Assembly: GCA_002365595.1 (NCBI GenBank)
Contig: DFAM01000017.1
Location: forward strand, 1 to 64,000
Origin: Acinetobacter sp. UBA3106
Lineage (GTDB): Bacteria > Pseudomonadota > Gammaproteobacteria > Pseudomonadales > Moraxellaceae
DNA length: 64,000 bases
Reading direction: 5' to 3'
Part shown: positions 17,994 through 26,508 of the stretch, in pieces
Position numbering within the stretch: position 1 is the first letter of the stretch
Layout: every line of letters begins with the position of its first letter
Notes under the pieces: model-generated
The model's database searches: none
Told to the model about the DNA's origin: nothing
The model's input: only the letters and a program-made list of their open reading frames with translations
Made by a program: the position numbers and the translations under genes

Positions 17994-19417
17994 TGACAAC
18001 GACCTCAACACCAAAGACAGCAAAGAAAATCTTGCTCAATGCTTTTGATATGAACTGTGTCGGTCATATCAACCACGGTTTATGGACCCATCCACGGGAT
18101 GAATCGCATCGTTTTAATGAACTCAGTTACTGGACGGATTTGGCTCAAACTTTGGAACAAGGCCTGTTTGATGGCTTGTTCATTGCCGATATTACCGGGG
18201 TTTATGATGTCTATCAAAATGGCATTAACCTGACTTTAAAAGAGTCGATTCAGCTACCGAGCCATGATCCAAGCACCTTGGTTTCAGCGATGGCTGCGGT
18301 GACAAAAAATCTAGGTTTTGGCATTACGGTAAATTTAAGTTATGAATCGCCTTATCAGTTTGCCCGCCGTTTTGCCAGTCTTGATCATCTCACTCATGGC
18401 CGTATCGGCTGGAATATTGTCACGGGTTACTTAGACAGCGCACAGCGATTAATTGGTGAAAAAGGCTTGAAAGACCACGACCTGCGCTATGAACAGGCCG
18501 AAGAATTTTTACAGCTTTGCTATAAGTTCTGGGAAGGTTCCTGGGAAAATGATGCCATTCTAAAAGACAAACAAAATCGTACTTTTACCGATCCTGCCAA
18601 AGTGCATTCAGTTCAGCATGATGGTCAGTTTTACCAAAGCCAAGGTGTATTTCAAGTTTCACCATCGATTCAACGCACCCCTGTTTTATTCCAGGCGGGT
18701 GCCTCTCCTCGTGGTTTAGCTTTTGCGACTCAACATGCAGAAGGCATGTTCATTGGGGGTGATCAACCCGAGAAAATCAAAAAACAGGTCGATCAAATTC
18801 GTCAGCAAGCCACCAATCAAGGACGTGACCCTGAAGCGATTAAAATCTTTGTCGGCATTACCGTGGTGACTGCTGAAACGGATCAATTGGCGCAGCAAAA
18901 ACTGGATGAATATATTGCCTATGCCAGTCCTGAAGCAGGTTTAGCGCATTTCTCCAGTTCAGTCGGTATGGATTTGTCTAAATTTGCCGATGACGAAGCC
19001 ATTCCTTACCAAAAAACCAACAGCATTGCTTCGGTGAACAATAAGTTTAAAGAACAGAAAATCACTAAAAATGATTTAAAAGCACAGCATGTTCTCGGTG
19101 GACGTTATCCCCTGATTGTTGGCAGTGGTGCTACCGTAGCAGAAAAACTAATTCAATTAATGGATGAAACAGGCATTGATGGATTTAACCTGACCCGCAC
19201 CGTTGCCCCTGAATCACACCACGATTTTATTCAATGGGTCATTCCTGAATTACAACAACGCGGTCGCTATAAAACCGCATATGAACACGGCAGTTTAAGA
19301 CACAAACTTTTTCAGCAGGGAGATCAGCTTTCAGCATCTCATCCTGTTCAGCAATTTCGATGTCAAAGCTCCGCCTCAACTTCGAACTCTCACTTAAATC
19401 AAAAACAATCCGCATAA
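17993..19417 (+). CDS. FMN-dependent monooxygenase of the NtaA/SnaA/DszA family
   Basis: 474 residues, a bacterial luciferase-fold (LLM class) enzyme. The N-terminus has LLNAFDMNCVGHINHGLW, then DGLFIADITGVYDVYQNG, the flavin-binding HLTHGRIGWNIVTGY (about residue 130), and PVLFQAGASPRGLAFATQHAE. It uses reduced FMN from a partner reductase to oxidise sulfur or nitrogen compounds. Together with the two SfnB-like enzymes it would form an organosulfur desulfurisation set. A low-complexity Ser/Gln-rich tail of about 30 residues closes the protein. Confidence 0.9.
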   Translation: MTTTSTPKTAKKILLNAFDMNCVGHINHGLWTHPRDESHRFNELSYWTDLAQTLEQGLFDGLFIADITGVYDVYQNGINLTLKESIQLPSHDPSTLVSAMAAVTKNLGFGITVNLSYESPYQFARRFASLDHLTHGRIGWNIVTGYLDSAQRLIGEKGLKDHDLRYEQAEEFLQLCYKFWEGSWENDAILKDKQNRTFTDPAKVHSVQHDGQFYQSQGVFQVSPSIQRTPVLFQAGASPRGLAFATQHAEGMFIGGDQPEKIKKQVDQIRQQATNQGRDPEAIKIFVGITVVTAETDQLAQQKLDEYIAYASPEAGLAHFSSSVGMDLSKFADDEAIPYQKTNSIASVNNKFKEQKITKNDLKAQHVLGGRYPLIVGSGATVAEKLIQLMDETGIDGFNLTRTVAPESHHDFIQWVIPELQQRGRYKTAYEHGSLRHKLFQQGDQLSASHPVQQFRCQSSASTSNSHLNQKQSA

Positions 19418-19432
19418 ATTTTGAGGTGCAAC

Positions 19433-20263
19433 ATGGCACAAACAGCGAAAACCAAATTCAGCATTATTGGGGTGTTTATTGCCGCCGTCATTATTGGACT
19501 GGTGGTATGGAACCAACAAAAGAAATCCGCTTCGGATGAACTGGTGATTGGCATTAGTCCATCCTTTGCCAAGCCTTTACAGGTGGCAGCAAACGAGGCC
19601 AAGCAGCAAGGTGTAAATGTCAAACTGGTAGAATTTTCCGACTGGAATACACCTAACATTACCCTGAATCACGGTGATATTGATGCCAATTTCTTCCAGC
19701 ATCAACCATTTTTAGATAATGCGAAGAAAGAAACCGATTTCAAGATCAAGGCATTTGCCAAAGGTGCAGCAACGCATGTCGGTTTGTATTCCAAGAAAAT
19801 CAAAAGCTTTGATGAGTTAAAAGATGGCGCTAAAGTCGTGGTTCCAAATGACCCGGTGAATCAGGGACGTGCTCTACTGCTTTTACAACAGGCAAAACTG
19901 ATCACCCTCAAAGACCCAGAAAACTATTTATCTAGTCTGAAAGACATCGTGACCAATCCTAAAAAATTGCAGTTTGTCGAAGTGGAAGGCCCACAAACTG
20001 CACGTGCCATTGATGATGTCGATCTGGCTTTTGGCTACCCGCATTACTTACGTTTAGCGAAAACGGCTGATCCTGAACAAGCGCTGTTATTTGACTCTAA
20101 CACTGACACACGCTACGCCATCTTGTTTGCAGTACGTGATGACTACCAGGATAAAAATGACAAGCTGAAAAAATTTGTTGAAATCTATCAGAACTCGGCA
20201 AAAGTGAAACAGGCTTTGGATGCAGATTTTGGTGCCAAACTCTGGTTCCCGGGCTGGAAATAA
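19433..20263 (+). CDS. metQ: MetQ/NlpA family ABC transporter substrate-binding protein, membrane-anchored
   Basis: 276 residues from the ATG at 19433 (GAGG 6 nt upstream); a TTG 12 nt earlier is less likely. Family motifs include VKLVEFSDWNTPNITLNHGD, DANFFQHQPFLD, VVVPNDPVNQGRALLLLQQA and DLAFGYPHYLRLA. The N-terminus FSIIGVFIAAVIIGLVVW is a hydrophobic segment with no lipobox cysteine, so it looks like an uncleaved anchor instead of the lipoprotein seen in E. coli MetQ. Located in a sulfur operon, the ligand may be a sulfur compound other than methionine. Confidence 0.88.
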   Translation: MAQTAKTKFSIIGVFIAAVIIGLVVWNQQKKSASDELVIGISPSFAKPLQVAANEAKQQGVNVKLVEFSDWNTPNITLNHGDIDANFFQHQPFLDNAKKETDFKIKAFAKGAATHVGLYSKKIKSFDELKDGAKVVVPNDPVNQGRALLLLQQAKLITLKDPENYLSSLKDIVTNPKKLQFVEVEGPQTARAIDDVDLAFGYPHYLRLAKTADPEQALLFDSNTDTRYAILFAVRDDYQDKNDKLKKFVEIYQNSAKVKQALDADFGAKLWFPGWK

Positions 20264-20274
20264 GGAGAATATCC

Positions 20275-21345
20275 ATGGTGAGTTTTGGTTCAAAGGTGGA
20301 CTTCTCTATCCCCCACATCAAAATCCGGAATCTAAACAAATATTATGATGTTCAAGGTAGCCCGGTTCATGCATTGAAAGACATTAACCTCGACATTGCA
20401 GAAGGTAAAATCTTCGGGATTATCGGTAAGAGTGGTGCAGGTAAATCATCATTATTGCGTACCTTAAATGGGCTAGAGCAGATCAGTGAAGGTCATATCC
20501 ACATTCACCAGCAAGATCTGGCCGAAATGAAACATTCTGAACTGATCCAGCTGCGTCAGCGCATCGGCATGATTTTCCAGCATTTTAATTTAATGTCCGC
20601 CAAGACGGTGTGGGAAAATGTCGCCTTGCCGCTTAAAGTCTCGAATTATCAAAAAGATGAGATTGACACTCGTGTCAATGAGGTCCTGCAACTGGTCGGA
20701 CTCAGCGATAAAGCTCAGCACTACCCTTCACAATTATCCGGTGGACAGAAACAGCGTGTCGGGATTGCTCGTGCCTTGGTCCATCATCCGGAAATTCTGC
20801 TGTGCGATGAAGCAACTTCTGCCCTGGATCCGGAAAGTACATCGGTGGTGTTGTCCCTGCTGAAAGAAATTAATCAGAAACTCGGCATTACTATTGTACT
20901 AATTACCCATGAAATGCAGGTCATCCGTGAAATTTGCGATCAGGTGGTAGTGATTGAACACGGTGAAATTGTCGAAGCAGGTGAAGTCTGGTCGGTCTTT
21001 TCCAATCCACAGCAGGACATTACCCAGGAACTTTTGAATCTGGAACAGCTGGAATTACCTTTTGCCATCAGCCCAAAAGTCATTGCCGAAAGTTCACATA
21101 GCATTTTAAAGCTGCGTTATGCCTCTGATGTTCAGCACGCTCCAGATCTAAAAGATATTTTTGGCCAGTTTGATACACCGGTGCATTTATATCAAAGCCA
21201 CATCGACACTATTCAGAACCATCTGGTCGGTAGTTTTATTGTGGCTGTGCCTGAGCTCAATACAGATCTAAAACAGCTTCAACAAAAATTAAACCAGTAC
21301 ATTGCACAGATTGAGGTGATTGGCTATGCACGACCAGCTCATTGA
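20275..21345 (+). CDS. metN: MetN-like ABC transporter ATP-binding protein
   Basis: 356 residues. Walker A is GKSGAGKSS (about residue 50), the Q-loop is MIFQHFNLM, the signature is LSGGQKQRVGIA (about 154) and Walker B is ILLCDEATSALDP. The C-terminal 90 residues look like the NIL (ACT-like) regulatory domain that binds methionine and inhibits transport in MetN. It begins 11 nt after the metQ stop and overlaps the permease gene by 20 nt. Confidence 0.92.
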   Translation: MVSFGSKVDFSIPHIKIRNLNKYYDVQGSPVHALKDINLDIAEGKIFGIIGKSGAGKSSLLRTLNGLEQISEGHIHIHQQDLAEMKHSELIQLRQRIGMIFQHFNLMSAKTVWENVALPLKVSNYQKDEIDTRVNEVLQLVGLSDKAQHYPSQLSGGQKQRVGIARALVHHPEILLCDEATSALDPESTSVVLSLLKEINQKLGITIVLITHEMQVIREICDQVVVIEHGEIVEAGEVWSVFSNPQQDITQELLNLEQLELPFAISPKVIAESSHSILKLRYASDVQHAPDLKDIFGQFDTPVHLYQSHIDTIQNHLVGSFIVAVPELNTDLKQLQQKLNQYIAQIEVIGYARPAH

Positions 21346-21985
21346 TTTATTACTGACCGGAACGATTGATACTTTATTGATGGTCGGTGTGTCAGCAATC
21401 GTCGCATTCTTGATGGGTCTGCCGATGGCTATCATTTTAGTCAGCACATCAGAACACGGTATTTATCCTTCCAAAAGCATCAATCAGGCTCTGGGTTGGG
21501 TGGTCAACATTACCCGCTCTATTCCCTTCCTGATTTTAATGGTTGCTCTTATTCCATTGACCCGACTCATCGTTGGCACCAGTTATGGGGTATGGGCAGC
21601 GGTAGTACCGTTGACCTTGGCAGCAACACCTTTCTTTGCCCGTATTGCTGAAGTCAGTTTACGTGAAGTCGATCAGGGCCTGATTGAAGCAGCTCAGGCA
21701 ATAGGCTGTAACCGCAAACAGATCATCTGGCATGTACTGCTGCCTGAAGCCCTACCCGGCATTGTGGCCGGATTTACCGTGACCTTAGTCACCATGATCA
21801 ACTCTTCTGCTATTGCCGGAGCTATTGGCGCGGGTGGTTTGGGCGATATTGCCTACCGTTATGGTTATCAGCGTTTTGACATGCAAATTATGCTGGCCGT
21901 GATTGTGGTGCTGGTAATTTTAGTGATGCTGGTTCAGGCCGCCGGCGATTCCATCTCCAGCCAACTGGATAAACGCAAAATTTAA
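21326..21985 (+). CDS. metI: MetI-like ABC transporter permease
   Basis: 219 residues with five hydrophobic segments and the inner-membrane EAA loop EAAQAIGCNRKQIIWHVLLP (about residues 118-137). The ATG at 21326 has GAGGTG at the right distance and lies inside the metN coding sequence. It is the last gene of the sulfur operon; a hairpin with T's follows at 22023. Confidence 0.92.
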   Translation: MHDQLIDLLLTGTIDTLLMVGVSAIVAFLMGLPMAIILVSTSEHGIYPSKSINQALGWVVNITRSIPFLILMVALIPLTRLIVGTSYGVWAAVVPLTLAATPFFARIAEVSLREVDQGLIEAAQAIGCNRKQIIWHVLLPEALPGIVAGFTVTLVTMINSSAIAGAIGAGGLGDIAYRYGYQRFDMQIMLAVIVVLVILVMLVQAAGDSISSQLDKRKI

Positions 21986-22022
21986 ATCCTTATCCATTTT
22001 ATGAGTTTTCAACAAAGCACCC

Positions 22023-22049
22023 AGCCATGACCTGACTTTGTCATGGCTT
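22023..22049 (+). terminator. terminator of the sulfur operon
   Basis: AGCCATGAC-7 nt-GTCATGGCT followed by TTT, 40 nt after metI. The T-run is short. Confidence 0.6.
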
Positions 22050-22098
22050 TCATGTAAAATCATCGGCAATTTTTAAATAACACGTTGTGAGTCATTTC

Positions 22099-23190
22099 AT
22101 GGGTTTTAATTGCGGTATTGTCGGCTTGCCGAACGTTGGTAAATCTACACTTTTCAATGCATTGACTAAAGCTGCCATTGCTGCAGAAAACTTCCCGTTC
22201 TGTACCATTGAACCAAACACCGGTATCGTGCCTGTACCTGATCCACGTTTAGATAAATTGACTGCTATTGTTGGGCCTCAACGTGTCATTCCAACGACTA
22301 TGGAATTCGTTGATATTGCTGGTCTTGTTGCGGGTGCATCTAAAGGTGAAGGGTTGGGTAACCAGTTCCTTGCCAACATCCGTGAAACTGATGCCATTGC
22401 CCACGTGGTTCGCTGTTTTGAAGATGAAAATGTCATTCATGTGAACGGAAAAATTGACCCGCTGGATGATATTGCCACCATCAATACAGAACTTGCACTG
22501 GCTGACCTGGAAACTGTAACTAAAGCAGCAACACGTTTGGCCAAATCTGCCAAAGGTGGCGACAAAGAAGCAGTTGCGACTAAAGCTGTTCTAGACAAAA
22601 TTTTGCCTTTACTGGATGAAGGTAAACCTGCTCGTGCAGCCGACCTCGATGATGACGAACGCAAACTGGTACGTGGTTTTGGTTTAATGACTTTAAAACC
22701 AACCATGTATATTGCCAACGTGGCTGAAGATGGTTTTGAAAACAACCCTCATCTAGACGCTGTGAAAAAATTGGCTGCAGAAGAAAATGCGATTGTGGTT
22801 CCACTTTGCAACCAGATTGAAGCTGAAATTTCACTGCTTGAAGATGAAGACCGTGCTGAATTCCTAGAAGCAATGGGTATGGAAGAACCAGGTCTGAACA
22901 TTGTAATCCGTGCTGGTTACAGCTTGCTTGGCTTACAGACTTACTTTACTGCAGGTGTACAGGAAGTTCGTGCCTGGACTGTAAAAGTCGGTGCAACTGC
23001 CCCTCAAGCAGCGGGTGTGATTCACACTGACTTTGAAAAAGGCTTTATCCGCGCTGAATGTATTGCTTATGATGACTTTGTTCAATACAACGGCGAAGCT
23101 GGTGCAAAAGAAGCGGGTAAATGGCGTCTAGAAGGTAAGACTTACGTGGTTCAGGACGGTGACGTTCTGCACTTCCGCTTTAACGTATAA
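22099..23190 (+). CDS. ychF: redox-regulated ATPase YchF
   Basis: 363 residues from the ATG at 22099 (MGFNCGIVGLPNVGKSTLFN); a GTG 12 nt earlier is less likely. The P-loop is GLPNVGKST, the switch motif FVDIAGLVAGASKGEG and the nucleotide-specificity motif NVAE in place of NKxD, which gives ATP preference. The TGS domain occupies the C-terminal part. Universally conserved Obg-family ribosome-associated ATPase. Confidence 0.97.
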   Translation: MGFNCGIVGLPNVGKSTLFNALTKAAIAAENFPFCTIEPNTGIVPVPDPRLDKLTAIVGPQRVIPTTMEFVDIAGLVAGASKGEGLGNQFLANIRETDAIAHVVRCFEDENVIHVNGKIDPLDDIATINTELALADLETVTKAATRLAKSAKGGDKEAVATKAVLDKILPLLDEGKPARAADLDDDERKLVRGFGLMTLKPTMYIANVAEDGFENNPHLDAVKKLAAEENAIVVPLCNQIEAEISLLEDEDRAEFLEAMGMEEPGLNIVIRAGYSLLGLQTYFTAGVQEVRAWTVKVGATAPQAAGVIHTDFEKGFIRAECIAYDDFVQYNGEAGAKEAGKWRLEGKTYVVQDGDVLHFRFNV

Positions 23191-23198
23191 GTTGAAGC

Positions 23199-23229
23199 AA
23201 AAAAAGCCAGCATTACGCTGGCTTTTTTA
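23199..23229 (+). terminator. intrinsic terminator of ychF
   Basis: AAAAAGCCAGC-5 nt-GCTGGCTTTTTT, a few nt after the ychF stop. It could work in both directions. Confidence 0.92.
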
Positions 23230-23686
23230 TTTCTTTAGATTTTTCATATCGGCGCTTTTTAAGTAGTTTAGGCAAGTTGCTTGAGTCCCAACATACACTT
23301 ATATCTCCTTTTTCCTCTACACAGATCACAAATTTATTGAAGCAAAGAGCAAACGCTTACTATAAACTAGCCTGATTCCTGAACTGAATTTTCCCAACCA
23401 GATGAACACTTTGATGATTGATCAAATACCCAATACAACGTCTATAAATGAAGGTTCGTAAGCTTATGGTATTTAACTTAGGCTATTTTTTTGGGTAAGT
23501 AATTGAATGATTTTTTATCATTTCATTTGATACAGCATCAGCTTAATTTTCGCTTAAAAGCAAAAATATGGCGACAATTTCACCATAAATTCTTGCTTTT
23601 CAACAACCAGCTTACAACTTCATGCCTGATCAATTTTATCTAATTTATCTACAGGCACTAATGCCTGTTTCCAAAGAATAATAGCA
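23230..23686. other. intergenic region, nothing recognised
   Basis: About 450 nt, AT-rich. No gene, RNA or repeat that I can support. Confidence 0.35.
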
Positions 23687-24011
23687 ATGAAAAAAATCAA
23701 TACAATCTTTACAGCAACAATCTTCTCCATGCTTAGCGTGACCGCATTTGCTTGCCCCAAAGGTACAACCATGACAGGTGGTACGGGACCAAATCATCAA
23801 GGGGGTAAATGTGTTGCCACTGCTCATGCTACAAAACACAAAGCAAATCATGAAAAAAAAAGCAGAGCATAAAATGATGGACAAAGACCAGATGATGAAC
23901 ATGGATCACAAAGCTGCAACTGCAGCACCCAACACCACCGCACCGCAAGCCACTATGCATGAAAGCATGCACGAAAACACCACTCCTGAAAAGCAGGCAC
24001 CCAAATCATAA
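23687..24011 (+). CDS. Met/His-rich secreted protein, frame broken or slipped at an A9 run
   Basis: The first frame encodes a 61-residue protein: signal peptide MKKINTIFTATIFSMLSVTA followed by FACPKGTTMTGGTGPNHQ and a Cys, ending HEKKSRA. The run of nine A's at 23853-23861 sits at the point where a shift of one base (eight A's) would join this to HEKKAEHKMMDKDQMMNMDH and a tail rich in Met, His, Ala and Thr, ending at 24011, about 107 residues in all. A9 is a site where RNA polymerase can slip, so a longer product may still be made. The Met/His clusters resemble periplasmic copper- or silver-binding proteins. No family recognised. Confidence 0.6.
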
Positions 24012-24036
24012 ACCTCAACCCATCCTAACGCGATAT

Positions 24037-24070
24037 AAAAAAAGCCAGTGCATTCAACACTGGCTTTTTT
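24037..24070. terminator. bidirectional terminator
   Basis: AAAAAAGCCAGTG-6 nt-CACTGGCTTTTTT between two convergent genes; T-runs on both strands. Confidence 0.9.
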
Positions 24071-24085
24071 ATTGGGTCTTTTCAG

Positions 24086-24616
24086 TCAGATATTCACGGT
24101 TTTGACATCCATTGCAGCACGTTGTTTACGTGCTTTTTCTAGAATGCGTTGTTCCAGCTCTTTTCTAAACCCGAGCATAAACACCATTTCAGCTAAAACA
24201 AATAAAGGACCGATGGCTAAACCAATAATATCATCGGTAAAAGCGGGTTTTTTCTTTTCATAAAAATGTCCCACAAACTGGAATACCCATCCCACTACGA
24301 AAATTCCAATGCTGAGGCTTAACCAGCCAGTGGTATCAAGCTGGGCAATCTTGTAAGCAAATGGATAAGCAATTGCGTAGATCACTAACATGATCAGACC
24401 AAAGATACGATCTAAACTGAGATAATAAATACAGCTGGCAAGCAGGAGCACTAAAGCCAGAGTCAGCTCAACACCTGAAATGATCACACCGGCACGGGCA
24501 GTCAGGCAGATAATGGAAAACACAATCATTGGAATACCAATAAAATGGGTATAAATATTTTTCTGATCCAGATGGTATGCTGCATACTGGCTCAGCAGCT
24601 GTTCTAATTTGGTCAT
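24086..24616 (-). CDS. Mpo1-like (DUF962) integral membrane protein
   Basis: 176 residues with four or more membrane segments. The N-terminal helix with HLDQKNIYTHFIGIPMIVFS and the C-terminal FVGHFYEKKKPAFTDDIIG contain the conserved histidines and the GHxxxExxxPA pattern of the YGL010w/Mpo1 family. Yeast Mpo1 is an Fe-dependent dioxygenase in 2-hydroxy fatty acid alpha-oxidation; the bacterial role is unclear. AAGGA precedes the start; GTG 3 nt earlier is an alternative. Confidence 0.85.
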   Translation of the reverse strand: MTKLEQLLSQYAAYHLDQKNIYTHFIGIPMIVFSIICLTARAGVIISGVELTLALVLLLASCIYYLSLDRIFGLIMLVIYAIAYPFAYKIAQLDTTGWLSLSIGIFVVGWVFQFVGHFYEKKKPAFTDDIIGLAIGPLFVLAEMVFMLGFRKELEQRILEKARKQRAAMDVKTVNI

Positions 24617-24713
24617 CACTGTTTTCCTTGTTAGACTTATATTTTCACTATATAAAAAAATACCGCGACAAGTTGTCAGCTAGCCGACAACTCATATTAA
24701 AAAAGGAATTGAA

Positions 24714-25439
24714 GTGCTCGACCCCGTTTATATTGATCATTTAGAGCAGAATGTATGGTTTTCACAGTTAACTACGGCATTTAAACAATTTATCATCAGC
24801 CATGCAGTGCAACAACATTTTGACAAGGAACAGGCCATCTTTCATGCAGGTGACTCCTTCAATGGCATCTATGCGGTTTTAGAAGGGGCTGTCCGCTTGG
24901 GTTATATTGATATAGAAGGCAAAGAATCCGTGGCTGCGATTGTTGAACCGATTATGTGGTTTGGTGAAATCTCTCTGGTCGATGCTAAGCCTCGTTCGCA
25001 CAATGCCATTGCGACTCAAAAGAGCCTGATCTTACACATCCCCAGTGCAGCGATACAAAATCTGCTGCAACAGCATCCTGGTTTTTGGTATCACATCGCA
25101 CAATTAACCAGTCAAAAGTTACGCTTTGCTTTTCTGGAACTGATTTCTATTCAAACGCAAAGCATTCACCAGCGCCTGGCACAGCGCCTGATGTTTATTC
25201 TAAATGGTTATGGCAATCATGTGATGATCGAGAAAAATGTCATTCATTTATCTCAAGAACAATTGGCGCAAATGCTGACCTGCTCGCGGCAGACGATTAA
25301 TCAGGAATTACAAGCCTTGGAAAAGCAGAATATTTTACGGCTCTCTTTTAAGAAAATTGAAATTTTGGATGTGTCTGAATTACATCGCATCGCGCATGCC
25401 TTTCCGAACCATTCAATAGAAAATCAATTAAATATTTAA
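24714..25439 (+). CDS. Crp/Fnr family transcriptional regulator
   Basis: 241 residues from a GTG start preceded by AGGA. The cyclic-nucleotide-binding-like domain occupies the first 130 residues (AIFHAGDSFNGIYAVLEGAV, WFGEISLVDAKPRSHNAIA), followed by a dimerisation helix and a winged HTH (LSQEQLAQMLTCSRQTINQE). No N-terminal cysteine cluster is present, so it is not an FNR-type iron-sulfur sensor. Divergent from the Mpo1-like gene with about a 100-nt spacer. Confidence 0.92.
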   Translation: MLDPVYIDHLEQNVWFSQLTTAFKQFIISHAVQQHFDKEQAIFHAGDSFNGIYAVLEGAVRLGYIDIEGKESVAAIVEPIMWFGEISLVDAKPRSHNAIATQKSLILHIPSAAIQNLLQQHPGFWYHIAQLTSQKLRFAFLELISIQTQSIHQRLAQRLMFILNGYGNHVMIEKNVIHLSQEQLAQMLTCSRQTINQELQALEKQNILRLSFKKIEILDVSELHRIAHAFPNHSIENQLNI

Positions 25440-25548
25440 AAGATGAAGAGGATTCAGATACTTATACCGTTGTAGTATGAGTTGTACTATGCCTAAGCAT
25501 GACAAGTGAATAAATTGACTGATGATTGGTATAGTTCATCAATCGTGC

Positions 25549-25695
25549 TTATGAACGCAATTGACATACGTTGACATCATCAAAGCCATTAGTACAGGGC
25601 GCCACTTCATATTCATTGTCTGCGGCCGTTGCCACACCACTCCAAGCACTCAAAACAACTGCCACACTTATTGATAAAAACACTTTATTAAACAT
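25549..25695 (-). CDS. small secreted protein, 48 aa
   Basis: 49 codons. MFNKVFLSISVAVVLSAWSG followed by VATAA forms a typical signal peptide with an ATA-A cleavage site, leaving a mature peptide of about 24 residues with two cysteines (APCTNGF and NVCQLRS) that could form a disulfide. AGAG lies upstream of the ATG. No family recognised. A plus-strand frame over the same DNA is less convincing because it has no signal or ribosome binding site. Confidence 0.6.
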   Translation of the reverse strand: MFNKVFLSISVAVVLSAWSGVATAADNEYEVAPCTNGFDDVNVCQLRS

Positions 25696-25891
25696 TTTTC
25701 TCTACTCTTATTTGGTTGCTAAAAATAAAAAATACAGATTTTATCTAAATATTTTTCATTAAAAATAGCCATTATTATACATATTTTATCAATTAGTGAT
25801 AATTTTATATATTTATCACATTATTGTTTTATTCTCTTATTGATTCTTTAAAACTATAACTAAAAGCAAATATGATAGAAATTTAAAACAT

Positions 25892-25920
25892 AAAAAACGA
25901 GGCCTGTGCCTCGTCTTTTT
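25892..25920. terminator. terminator between small gene and lipoprotein gene
   Basis: ACGAGGC-CTGT-GCCTCGT with A's before and T's after; it serves the minus-strand lipoprotein gene ending at 25925 and works on both strands. Confidence 0.85.
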
Positions 25921-25924
25921 TGCA

Positions 25925-26404
25925 TTAAACCCCAACCTTTTTAGGATCAGTATTGCCTAGCTGCGGATGCTCAATCGCACCTTTACATTGCTGTTTATCG
26001 CGTTCGTAATCGGCCTGCTTCTGCGCTACTGAACTGGATTGCTCCATACTTTCACGTGCCCAGATTTCCAGACTGGTCAATGCTTTACGACAGAGCGCAT
26101 ATTTTCCTTCAGTCACAGAATCGGTCATTTTGACATTAATGCGCCAATCGGTACTGAGCTTGCGCGCCGGCTTACGCACCTGCTCTTCCAATACATCCAG
26201 TTTTTTGGCATAGACCAGACCATCTACCCGATTGATAAATTTCCAGGCCTCATTGGCATAAGTGGTTGCATCATTGGTTAATTTAGCTGCAGGTTTAATC
26301 TGAACTTTTTCAGTCTTATTACCTTCATTTCCACAAGCCTGTAGTAAAGCACTACTGCATAATAAAGAAACAATCAGCATCCCACGTGTCTTTAACATCA
26401 ACAT
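25925..26404 (-). CDS. hypothetical lipoprotein, 159 aa
   Basis: The N-terminus MLMLKTRGMLIVSLLCSSAL ends in the lipobox LLQAC, so the mature protein is lipid-anchored at Cys24 or so. The remainder is a charged, helical soluble domain (TYANEAWKFINRVDGLVYAK, CRKALTSLEIWARESM) without a recognised family. Three in-frame ATGs near the start make the exact beginning uncertain. Confidence 0.75.
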   Translation of the reverse strand: MLMLKTRGMLIVSLLCSSALLQACGNEGNKTEKVQIKPAAKLTNDATTYANEAWKFINRVDGLVYAKKLDVLEEQVRKPARKLSTDWRINVKMTDSVTEGKYALCRKALTSLEIWARESMEQSSSVAQKQADYERDKQQCKGAIEHPQLGNTDPKKVGV

Positions 26405-26508
26405 ATCCGGCTCGCCTAAACAAACAATTCGGCACTATGCTAGTGAATTCGCGTACAATACTCAATCATCATTTGACCTGTTGTTCAACTCTCCCGCAAA
26501 GGTGTGTC

